From JAZDLO01 sp043801935 (GTDB lineage: Bacteria; Actinomycetota; Thermoleophilia; RBG-16-64-13), in assembly GCA_043801935.1 (NCBI GenBank), contig JAZDLO010000004.1, positions 1 through 7,756 of the forward strand: 7,756 bases of DNA, in the 5' to 3' direction. This document shows, one piece after another, positions 1 through 5,753 of the stretch. Made by a program: the position numbers and the translations under genes. Numbering within the stretch: position 1 is the stretch's first letter; the number at the start of each line of letters is the position of its first letter. Under the pieces are notes generated by a model, which worked only from the letters and a program-made list of their open reading frames with translations, had not been told where the DNA came from and made no database searches.

Positions 1-522
1 GAGACCGATGACCCCCATCTTGGCGCAGCAATAGCCGGCCCGCATGGGATACCCGGAGCGGCCGTCGCCGGAGCGTCCCCCTTCGGCTCCGATGTTGATG
101 ATGATGCCGCCCTTGCCGGCCGGGACCATGTGTTTGAGGACCTCCCGGGCGCAGAGCATACTGCCGGTGAGATCGACGGCGATGATCTCGTTCCAGTCCT
201 CCAGCGAAAGATCCCAGATGTAGCACGTGGGGCCGCCGATGCCGCTGTTGTTCACCAGGATGTCGATGCGGCCGTAGGTGTCGATCGCTTTGGCCACCGC
301 GTCGATGACGTCTTGCTCCTTGGTGATGTCCATGGGCACCGCGAGGGCTGATGCACCCTTGGCCTGAAGCTCACCCACGGTCTCATCCATGTTGGCCTGG
401 TTGCGGGCCGCGATGACCACAGTGGCTCCCTCGTCGGCATAGGCCTTGGCGATGGCCTTGCCGATGCCGCTGCCGCCACCGGTGATGAAGGCGATCTTGT
501 CTTTCAGTCGCTCGTAGCTCAA
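1..522 (-). CDS. Short-chain dehydrogenase/reductase (SDR), C-terminus cut by window edge
   Basis: This is a classical NAD(P)-dependent SDR oxidoreductase, a soluble Rossmann-fold enzyme that interconverts an alcohol and a ketone; the substrate is unknown. The first 174 residues are present and the rest lies beyond position 1. The TTG start at 522 was chosen because GAGGAGG lies seven bases upstream and the Rossmann motif TGGGSGIG then falls at residues 14-21, as usual for the family. NNSG at 91-94 replaces the common NNAG. The catalytic Tyr and Lys are seen in YCCAK at 164-168. The catalytic Ser is uncertain: the position after INIG is Ala146, while an inserted, partly duplicated GRSGD stretch places Ser151 exactly 13 residues before the Tyr. 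The gene starts 13 bases after the stop of the isochorismatase-fold gene on the same strand, so the two are probably co-transcribed. Family call is firm; specificity is not. Confidence 0.9.
   Translation of the reverse strand, partial: MSYERLKDKIAFITGGGSGIGKAIAKAYADEGATVVIAARNQANMDETVGELQAKGASALAVPMDITKEQDVIDAVAKAIDTYGRIDILVNNSGIGGPTCYIWDLSLEDWNEIIAVDLTGSMLCAREVLKHMVPAGKGGIIINIGAEGGRSGDGRSGYPMRAGYCCAKMGVIGL
52..78 (-). repeat. Imperfect tandem duplication (15-base period) inside the SDR gene
   Basis: Two 12-base segments, at 67-78 and 52-63, differ at two positions and lie 15 bases apart in frame. They encode GRSG-D followed by GRSG. The duplication lengthens the loop between the Rossmann strand that normally carries the catalytic Ser and the YxxxK motif by about five residues relative to typical SDRs. 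The duplication is seen directly; its effect on the active site is inference. Confidence 0.6.
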
Positions 523-535
523 GGTGCTGCCTCCT

Positions 536-1162
536 CTACAGATGGGCGATGACATCCTCGGTGGTGGTGACAAGAGCCATGTCGTCGATGATCCTGTTCA
601 TGGATATCTCGTGGAGGCTCCCGTCCGCATCGATCGAGGCGTCGTTGGGCACGATGACGTTGTAGAGCATGTCGGCGGCTTGGATGACGCTGGCCATGAC
701 GGCCATCCCGGTGGCAACGCCGGCCATGACCAGCGTACCCACGTCCAGATCGTCCAGGATCTCCTTGAGATCGCCGCCGGTGTTGCCGGAGAAGATCCCG
801 TATATGAAGTTGCCCAGTACGGGTTCTCCGGGCAGGTTGGCCACAGCTTCCAGAACCTCGGTGTCTTTGGTACCCGCCACGATGGACCGCCCCATGCCGT
901 GCGCCTTTCGAAGGGCCGCATGGAACCGGCCATAGCGAGGCAGCGTCTCCCACCCATCCGGCGGGACCGTCGAGTTGACGTAGATCACGGGCATGCCCTT
1001 TTCTCGGAAGGCCTTGAGCAGGACCTGCTGCTTAGGGATGATCCCCGACTCCCAGGTCGCCTTGGAGTGGAAATGCGAGACCTTCCCCTCAGGATCCGTG
1101 ATGGCATGTTGCATGTGGATGAGAATGAGGGCGGGCTTGCCCTCCATTTCCCACGCGCTCAT
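536..1162 (-). CDS. Isochorismatase-fold (cysteine hydrolase family) protein lacking the catalytic triad
   Basis: A 208-residue cytosolic protein of the isochorismatase-like hydrolase family, close to the usual 180-220 residues. The ATG at 1162 was chosen because GGGAGG lies seven bases upstream; the frame stays open far upstream, but that part is antisense to the binding-protein gene. The fold is recognisable from LILIHMQ at 12-18, GEPVLGNFIYGIFSG at 112-126 and LVMAGVATGMAV at 144-155. In active family members these positions hold Asp (in xxDMQ), Lys and the Cys nucleophile (GVxTDxCV). Here they are His16, Asn118 and Ala154, so none of the Asp-Lys-Cys triad remains. The coding frame is otherwise intact. 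It precedes the SDR by 13 bases and diverges from the binding-protein gene. It may belong to a subfamily with other chemistry or a binding role. Family call is firm; function is unknown. Confidence 0.88.
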   Translation of the reverse strand: MSAWEMEGKPALILIHMQHAITDPEGKVSHFHSKATWESGIIPKQQVLLKAFREKGMPVIYVNSTVPPDGWETLPRYGRFHAALRKAHGMGRSIVAGTKDTEVLEAVANLPGEPVLGNFIYGIFSGNTGGDLKEILDDLDVGTLVMAGVATGMAVMASVIQAADMLYNVIVPNDASIDADGSLHEISMNRIIDDMALVTTTEDVIAHL

Positions 1163-1191
1163 CTGGATTCCTCCCTTCATGCCGCCGTTGC

Positions 1192-1220
1192 TTGACACCA
1201 ATCTAGCTATTGGATATCTT
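1192..1220 (+). promoter_or_regulatory. Putative promoter of the substrate-binding protein gene
   Basis: A perfect TTGACA (1192-1197) is followed after 17 bases by TATCTT (1215-1220), four of six matching the -10 consensus. This lies in a stretch more AT-rich than its surroundings. Transcription would start near 1227 and leave a leader of about 115 bases before the ATG at 1341. No riboswitch-like structure was recognised in that leader. Confidence 0.5.
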
Positions 1221-1230
1221 CTTTTCAATA
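1198..1230. promoter_or_regulatory. Candidate operator: CCAAT/ATTGG inverted repeats
   Basis: CCAAT (1198-1202) and ATTGG (1209-1213) form an inverted repeat with a 6-base centre. A third half-site, CAATA (1226-1230), pairs with TATTG (1208-1212) across 13 bases. All lie within the two overlapping promoters, where a bound dimer would affect both directions. The IclR-family regulator encoded further along the plus strand is the obvious candidate ligand-responsive protein; that link is inference. Confidence 0.35.
1200..1228 (-). promoter_or_regulatory. Putative promoter of the isochorismatase-fold/SDR operon
   Basis: Read on the minus strand, TTGAAA (1228-1223) is followed after 17 bases by TAGATT (1205-1200), with transcription expected to start near 1193 and the ATG at 1162. 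This element occupies almost the same bases as the plus-strand promoter, so RNA polymerase could hardly sit on both at once. Confidence 0.42.
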
Positions 1231-1340
1231 CTTGCTCGGGTTTGTCCACATAGCGATAATCACACGGATAGGGTTTGCCCGGCAAGCGTGAGGCAGGCGC
1301 AAAGTGGTTCGAGAATCGTTCACACGAAGGGGGACAGGGA

Positions 1341-2798
1341 ATGGTGGACCAGCGCAGACCGACTGAGCCGGAAGAAGAAACATCCCTATTGGGCAAGAGT
1401 CTGAGTCGTCGGGACTTCATCAAGGTAGCCGGTATCGCTGGAGCCACAGTGGGGTTGGGTGCCGGCCTCGGCGGTCTGGTCGCGGCCTGTGGCGAGGAGA
1501 CGACTACTACCACTGCCACCACCGGTAGTTCAGCCACCACCGCGACGACCGGTGCCGCAAGCACCACCACAGTCAGCGCCGGACCTGAGGCCGGCCGCGA
1601 GCTCAAGATAGGCGTGGTCTCCCCTGTGACGGGCGCCTTCGCAGCGTTCGCCGTGGCCGACGATTGGCAGGTGAAGCACGTCAACGAAGCTCTCAAGGAC
1701 GGGCTGGTCTGCGGCGACGGCATGCTCCACATGGTCAAGATCGTCGTCAAGGACAGCCAGTCGGACGGTAACCGCGCCGCCCAGGTGGGCGGCGACCTCA
1801 TCAACAACGACAAGGTCGACATCGTGTTGGTTTCGGGCACCGCCGACACGGTCAACCCGGTGGCAGACCAGGCTGAGGCTCTGGGCAAACCGTGCCTCGC
1901 GAACTCTACCCCCTGGCAGTCCTTCTACTTCGGCCGGGGCGGCACCCCGGACAAGCCCTTCAAGTGGACCTATGTACATGGCCTTGGGTTGGAGCAGCAC
2001 ACTGCGAACTTCATCGAGATGTGGAACCAGGTCCCGAACAACAAGAAAGTCGGCCTGATGTTCTCGAACACCGCCGACGGCATAGCGTGGACCAACGAAC
2101 AGACCGGCATGCCGCCGCTCGTCGCGGCCGCCGGTTACACGGCCGTGTTGCCTGAGATGTACAACCCAGGCACAGAGGACTTCACCGCCGAGATCTCGTT
2201 GTTCAAGAAGGAGGGGTGCGAGCTTCAGTACGGCACCATGACCGACCCTGAACTCAGCAACTTCTGGAAGCAGTGCCTGCAGCAGGGGTATCGCCCGAAA
2301 CTGATGGGGGCGGCGAAGGCCCTGGTGACGCCTGAGGCGCTCGAGGCCCTGGGGTCGATCGGCTACGGGCTCTACACGTCGGCCGGCTGGACTCCGGCTT
2401 TCCCGTTCAAGGACACCCTCACCGGCATGAGCTCCCAGGAGATCGCCGACGAGTACGAGCAGATGACAGGTGCTCAGTGGGCGCCCATCATCCAGGAGTA
2501 TCCCAGGTTCGAGTGGGCGATAGACATTTTCAAACGCACAAAAGATCTGGACAGCGCCGAATCCCTCCTCGAGGCGCTCATAGCCACGAATATGACGACG
2601 ATCATCGGGCCGATCGACTTGACCAGCCCGGTGCAGCTGGGGACGGACCATCCCGTGCCGAATGTCTACCGGCCGCAGATGCCCGCGGGGCAATGGCGCA
2701 AGGGAACCAAGTGGCCGTTCGATTTCGTCATCACCGCCAATGCGGGGGGCCCGCTGGTTCCTGTGCAGGACAAAGTCCAAGAGATGGTCTACTCGTAG
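1341..2798 (+). CDS. Tat-exported ABC-transporter substrate-binding lipoprotein (Peripla_BP_6 type)
   Basis: A 485-residue extracytoplasmic binding protein of the branched-chain amino acid/LivK-like type. The ATG at 1341 was chosen over one at 1275 because AAGGGGG lies just upstream and the signal then starts at a normal distance. Residues 20-50 form a Tat signal, SLSRRDFIK, then a hydrophobic stretch and a lipobox ending in Cys50 (LVAAC), so the protein should be lipid-anchored. A Thr/Ser/Ala-rich linker covers about 53-85. The periplasmic fold begins at LKIGVVSPVTGAF, and the DIVLVSGTAD region matches the family's first lobe. Many such proteins bind amino acids, but relatives also bind aromatic acids or amides, so the ligand is not predictable. 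No permease or ATPase gene is present nearby. The neighbours, divergent catabolic-type genes and an IclR regulator, suggest uptake of a catabolic substrate. Confidence 0.9.
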   Translation: MVDQRRPTEPEEETSLLGKSLSRRDFIKVAGIAGATVGLGAGLGGLVAACGEETTTTTATTGSSATTATTGAASTTTVSAGPEAGRELKIGVVSPVTGAFAAFAVADDWQVKHVNEALKDGLVCGDGMLHMVKIVVKDSQSDGNRAAQVGGDLINNDKVDIVLVSGTADTVNPVADQAEALGKPCLANSTPWQSFYFGRGGTPDKPFKWTYVHGLGLEQHTANFIEMWNQVPNNKKVGLMFSNTADGIAWTNEQTGMPPLVAAAGYTAVLPEMYNPGTEDFTAEISLFKKEGCELQYGTMTDPELSNFWKQCLQQGYRPKLMGAAKALVTPEALEALGSIGYGLYTSAGWTPAFPFKDTLTGMSSQEIADEYEQMTGAQWAPIIQEYPRFEWAIDIFKRTKDLDSAESLLEALIATNMTTIIGPIDLTSPVQLGTDHPVPNVYRPQMPAGQWRKGTKWPFDFVITANAGGPLVPVQDKVQEMVYS

Positions 2799-2816
2799 CT
2801 CCTTGCAAGACCGGAA

Positions 2817-2848
2817 GGGGGGCGGATACGAGAACGTATCCGCCCCCC
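2817..2848 (+). terminator. Strong hairpin after the binding-protein gene
   Basis: A perfect 14-base-pair stem (2817-2830 with 2835-2848) closes a four-base AGAA loop, 18 bases after the stop codon. Six G-C pairs form the base of the stem. The tail TCTTCC is only moderately T-rich, so it may act as an intrinsic terminator or as an RNA-stabilising 3' end that lowers expression of the IclR gene relative to the abundant binding protein. Confidence 0.75.
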
Positions 2849-2949
2849 TCTTCCACGCGAGGTCCGAGCGCGGGTACTTCCGCGATCGGGGACTGCCGAA
2901 CGTACTGGCTTTGGTGATACGCGTAACTCACGACCAAGGGACCGCCCAG

Positions 2950-3747
2950 GTGGCTGACCAGAAGCCAACGTCAAAAGGAGACCCTAAGAGCCGCACATCA
3001 CTCACCCTGGAGAAGGGGATCCGGATCCTGGACTGTTTCGACGTCGAGCATCCTGAGTGGAGCCTTGCGGACATCGCTGCGCACGTGCACGTCGCCAGGC
3101 CCACCGCCTATCGGTTGGTCAAGACCCTGGTAGGCCTCAAGTACTTGGCGCGCGATCCCTCCACCAGCACCTATCATCTCGGACCGGGCTTGATGAAGGC
3201 CGCATACCTGATGTCTTCTCACACCCAACTGGCCCGGGTCGCTCACCCCTACATGGAGGAGTTGGCGGCAGAGACCACCGAATCGGTCGTCATGGCCGTC
3301 TGGATGGATCACGAGGTCTTGGTCACCGACGTGGTTTTGACCCCCCGCCCATTCAGGCCGTCCATCCCCGTCGGCACGATCATGCCCGGATTCTGCACCG
3401 CCCACGCGAAGCTGTTCCTGGCTTTCGGGTCCGAGGAGAAGCGCAAATGGGCGCTGTCTCAGCCGCTTGAGCGGAGGACGGAGCACACCGTTCTGGATCG
3501 CCGGGAACTGGAACAGGTGCTTGAGCAGGTGAGGCAGGAGGGCGTCGCCTTCTGCCTCCAGGAGTGGCAAGTCGGGATGTGCGCCCTAGCTGCGCCCGTC
3601 TTCGGCCCTAACGGCGACATCGTTGCCGGACTGGCCATCGTGGCCCCCAGCGAACGGTTCGGCCCCGCCGAGATGCGTATCTATGCGGCCGCCACCCGCC
3701 GGACGGCGGCTCAGATATCGCAACGGCTCGGCTATCAGCCAGGGTAG
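2950..3747 (+). CDS. IclR-family transcriptional regulator
   Basis: A 265-residue DNA-binding regulator, close to the family's usual 250-270 residues. The GTG at 2950 was chosen because AAGGGA lies eight bases upstream and little sequence precedes the helix-turn-helix; a GTG at 2914 has no visible ribosome site. The winged helix spans about residues 17-80, beginning SLTLEKGIRILDCF, with a recognition region VARPTAYRLVKTL. The C-terminal effector domain covers about 90-262 and includes GFCTAHAKLFLAF, which corresponds to the ATALGKA-type motif of the family, and APVFGPNGDIVAGLAI. IclR proteins commonly control uptake and degradation of aromatic or organic acids. Position after the binding protein, and the inverted repeats in the divergent promoter region, suggest that it controls this module. 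Its own promoter was not identified in 2849-2949. Confidence 0.92.
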   Translation: MADQKPTSKGDPKSRTSLTLEKGIRILDCFDVEHPEWSLADIAAHVHVARPTAYRLVKTLVGLKYLARDPSTSTYHLGPGLMKAAYLMSSHTQLARVAHPYMEELAAETTESVVMAVWMDHEVLVTDVVLTPRPFRPSIPVGTIMPGFCTAHAKLFLAFGSEEKRKWALSQPLERRTEHTVLDRRELEQVLEQVRQEGVAFCLQEWQVGMCALAAPVFGPNGDIVAGLAIVAPSERFGPAEMRIYAAATRRTAAQISQRLGYQPG

Positions 3748-3760
3748 GGTAGGCCGTCCT

Positions 3761-4140
3761 TCATTCAACCGCGGGGGCGTCCCATCTTTTCAGCACGGCG
3801 AAGAACTCCTCCCCGTACTTCTCCAGCTTCATCCGACCCACACCACCCACTTCCAGGAGCTTTTCCGGGCTGACCGGACGCAGCTCCGCCATCTCCCGCA
3901 GCGCGGCGTCGTGGAAGATCACGTAGGCCGGACCTCCGCCCCTTAGCATCGGCGACGGCGCAGAAGTGAGCTGCAGCGCCGTGTACTGGCCCAAGTCCTT
4001 GCCGCGGGTAGGCGAGCTGGATGAGCTCCGGCAGCAGGCTCCTCCGGGTGCCGGCGCTCAGGTGCTCACCGTTGCCGTAGCGGAGAGACCATCGCGCTCC
4101 AGGTCGAGGATGCGTTGGTTCTTCGAGCCTGCCCTTGACA
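3761..4140 (-). pseudogene. recQ: Remnant of a RecQ DNA helicase C-terminus (RQC and HRDC pieces)
   Basis: Read on the minus strand, this is a decayed 3' end of an ATP-dependent RecQ helicase gene. The first piece, in one frame from about 4138 to 4082, gives GSKNQRILDLERDGLS. The next piece is in another frame, YGNGEHLSAG to LPELIQLAY, up to about 4005. The first frame then returns with GKDLGQYTALQLT and MLRG. Together these line up in order with the RQC winged helix (GSxxQRI, xYGxG, LIxLG, ALQLTxxxxPVLRG). At about 3931 the sequence jumps directly to PAYVIFHDAALREMAELRP, the HRDC domain, which continues to the stop at 3761. The roughly 50-80 residues that normally join RQC to HRDC are missing, as is the whole helicase core. 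It converges on the IclR gene with a 13-base gap. The HRDC identification is strong; the RQC part depends on joining frames. Confidence 0.75.
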
Positions 4141-4213
4141 ATCCCCATCGCACGATATACCCTACTATACATGGTACTATGCATTGCGTATTACAGCACG
4201 ATACGTGGTATTC
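4135..4213 (+). promoter_or_regulatory. AT-rich promoter/operator region of the PadR operon
   Basis: This stretch is visibly richer in A and T than its surroundings and packed with short repeats. TTGACA is at 4135-4140, with TATACC at 4156-4161 as a poor, closely spaced -10. Direct repeats TACTATACAT (4163-4172) and TACTATGCAT (4175-4184) have a 12-base period. ATACGTGGTAT (4201-4211) is an inverted repeat with ATAC/GTAT arms, and ATGCAT (4179-4184) is a palindrome. PadR proteins typically repress their own operon by binding AT-rich ATGT/ACAT-like inverted repeats, so autoregulation here is likely. The exact promoter cannot be fixed by eye. Confidence 0.45.
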
Positions 4214-4236
4214 GAGCAAACGTGGGGGTTTGACCG

Positions 4237-4575
4237 ATGGACAGCTTCTCGTCGTGGGTCGCCCAACTCCGCAAAGGGGTCGTAGAGCTCCTCGTGCTCC
4301 GGCTGCTCAACGCGCGCGGCCCGCTGCACGGCTACGCCATCTCCCGCGAGCTCCAACAGATAGGCGAAACGGTGGCGGGAGAGAGCACTGTGTACCCCGT
4401 TTTAAAACGACTGGAAACCGAGGGACTGGTCGAAGGGGAATGGATATCCGAGGGGGATTCCCCACCCCGCAAGGATTACTCTGTGACGGCGGCCGGCGAC
4501 GACTTCCTGCGGCGGGCCTCCGTCCAATGGCGGATCCTCGATGACGCGCTACGACTCCTGGAGGGAGAGGCATGA
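4237..4575 (+). CDS. PadR-family transcriptional regulator
   Basis: A 112-residue PadR regulator of the small, single-domain type, a winged-helix dimer acting in the cytoplasm. Family signatures are LRKGVVELLVLRLL at residues 11-24, HGYAI at 31-35, STVYPVLKRLETEGLV at 50-65 (recognition helix and wing entry), and PRKDYSVTAAG at 77-87, which corresponds to the usual PRKYYxLTxxG. The C-terminal helix WRILDDALRLL probably dimerises. The ATG at 4237 has GGGGG nine bases upstream. The stop overlaps the next start in an ATGA arrangement, so production of the membrane protein is translationally coupled. PadR genes paired with HAAS-type membrane proteins usually form a sensing unit in which the membrane partner affects the regulator; that is family knowledge applied here. 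The signal sensed is unknown. Confidence 0.95.
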   Translation: MDSFSSWVAQLRKGVVELLVLRLLNARGPLHGYAISRELQQIGETVAGESTVYPVLKRLETEGLVEGEWISEGDSPPRKDYSVTAAGDDFLRRASVQWRILDDALRLLEGEA

Positions 4576-5699
4576 TGGCATCCTCATACACGAACAGCAC
4601 TCCTCACGGCGGGACGGATCGCCGCACCGGCGAGTATCTGCACAGGCTCGAGGCCGCCCTGGAGTTGCTCGGCCCTGAGGAGGCCGCCGACACGACCGCC
4701 GAGATCGCTACATACCTTGCCGAGGCCGAGGCCGACGGCGCGCTCGACTCATTCCTAAGCATGCTCGGAGCTCCCGAGGCGCTCGCGACCGGCATCCTTG
4801 TCGCACGGGGGCTTCTGTCGACGACGACGCCGCTCCTGCCCGTCGGAGGCTGGCGACCTGCAGCCGCGGCTATCGTCGACGTGGTCGTCGCCCTAGCCCC
4901 CTTGGCCGTGGCGGGCCCGATGCTCCTGGTGCCGCTCGGTCCCGCTCTCTTCACCGGCGGCATGACACTAGCCGGAGCACTACTCGCGTTGACCGTCGCG
5001 CTTGTGTCGGTGGCCGCGGTAGCCTGGGCCGTCCACTACTGGCGGTCCCGGACGCGAGGCGGCCGGCGGCAGAGCGTGGGCATGACCCTGGCCGGACTGC
5101 GGGCCGTCCGGGCAGGTGGAGAAACGAGGGTGGTACGCGCGAGCCACCTCCGGGGAGCACGCGCCACCGGCCCGAGCCGCCCCATAGCCGCTCTACTCTT
5201 CCTCGTGGCGTTGTGGCTCGTTGCCGGTGTCACCTACGCGTTCACCTACACGTACGCGCAGAACGCGGGCGGATCGCCCGCGGCCGCGGTGGAAGCCGTG
5301 GCCCACGACGCGGGCAGCGCGGCAGGTGCAGCTTCGGCCGTCACCGCGGCTGTCACCGAGGCAGTCGCTGCAGGTGGCGCCGACGCCGAGGCGCCGCCGG
5401 ATCTCTTGGAGACCCGAGCGACAGACGCCTTTGCCATGCTCCTCCGCACCGCGCGCGAGAACAAGGCGCGGGCTTATCAGATCACTTGGGTATCTAAGGC
5501 CGTCTACGAGCGTCCGGCCGAACCAGCCCTGTCGAACGCCACCTTCGACGTCGAATTGTCCGAGATAGGCACGCTGCAACGCCCGATGCGCTTTGTTGTC
5601 GACAAGCACGTGCAGGTGTCGGAAGACGGGGTGTCCAGCGTCACGTGGTTCCGCGTTTCGGCGATCGAGGTCGGGGAGGCCTTCGCTCCCGGCGACTAG
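4572..5699 (+). CDS. PadR-partner membrane protein with HAAS-like N-terminus and RDD-like segment
   Basis: A 375-residue integral membrane protein. Residues 18-80 form a cytoplasmic helical domain like HAAS/DUF1700, with EYLHRLEAALELLGPEE followed by a helix and LGAPEALA, the typical order for PadR-linked partners. Hydrophobic segments lie at about 97-128, 131-154 and 204-226. Between the last two, SVGMTLAGLRAVRAGG at 168-183 resembles the GkrLlGLRVV signature of RDD-family proteins. After the last segment comes an Ala-rich linker (235-275) and a C-terminal domain of about 95 residues, rich in predicted strands, that I do not recognise; with three membrane spans it would lie outside the cell. 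The ATG at 4572 overlaps the PadR stop (an ATG at 4575 is also possible), with GGGAGAGG just upstream. The domain order suggests an external sensing part connected to an internal partner of PadR. Function is inferred only. Confidence 0.82.
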   Translation: MMASSYTNSTPHGGTDRRTGEYLHRLEAALELLGPEEAADTTAEIATYLAEAEADGALDSFLSMLGAPEALATGILVARGLLSTTTPLLPVGGWRPAAAAIVDVVVALAPLAVAGPMLLVPLGPALFTGGMTLAGALLALTVALVSVAAVAWAVHYWRSRTRGGRRQSVGMTLAGLRAVRAGGETRVVRASHLRGARATGPSRPIAALLFLVALWLVAGVTYAFTYTYAQNAGGSPAAAVEAVAHDAGSAAGAASAVTAAVTEAVAAGGADAEAPPDLLETRATDAFAMLLRTARENKARAYQITWVSKAVYERPAEPALSNATFDVELSEIGTLQRPMRFVVDKHVQVSEDGVSSVTWFRVSAIEVGEAFAPGD

Positions 5700-5753
5700 A
5701 CGCGTAACTCTTTGCTCTTGCGGGAACCGTGACTCCAAATCCAAAGCGGCCCC

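Noticed and set aside
1163..1888. Long minus-strand N-terminal extension of the isochorismatase-fold gene (open frame to 1888)
   Set aside because: It is antisense to the binding-protein gene, has Pro/Ala/Val low-complexity composition, and the ATG at 1162 has a good ribosome site and fits the family's length.
1530..2780. 416-codon minus-strand open frame opposite the binding-protein gene
   Set aside because: It is the antisense shadow of a GC-rich coding sequence; the peptide resembles no family and no ribosome site was seen. The plus-strand gene has clear domains.
2662..2949. Earlier start for the IclR gene inside the binding-protein gene
   Set aside because: The extension overlaps the end of the binding-protein gene and crosses the strong hairpin; the GTG at 2950 has a proper ribosome site and gives the usual length.
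3765..4184. A 139-codon minus-strand open frame as an intact small gene
   Set aside because: Only its middle part matches RecQ RQC; before and after, the similarity moves to another frame, so it is part of a pseudogene rather than a gene.
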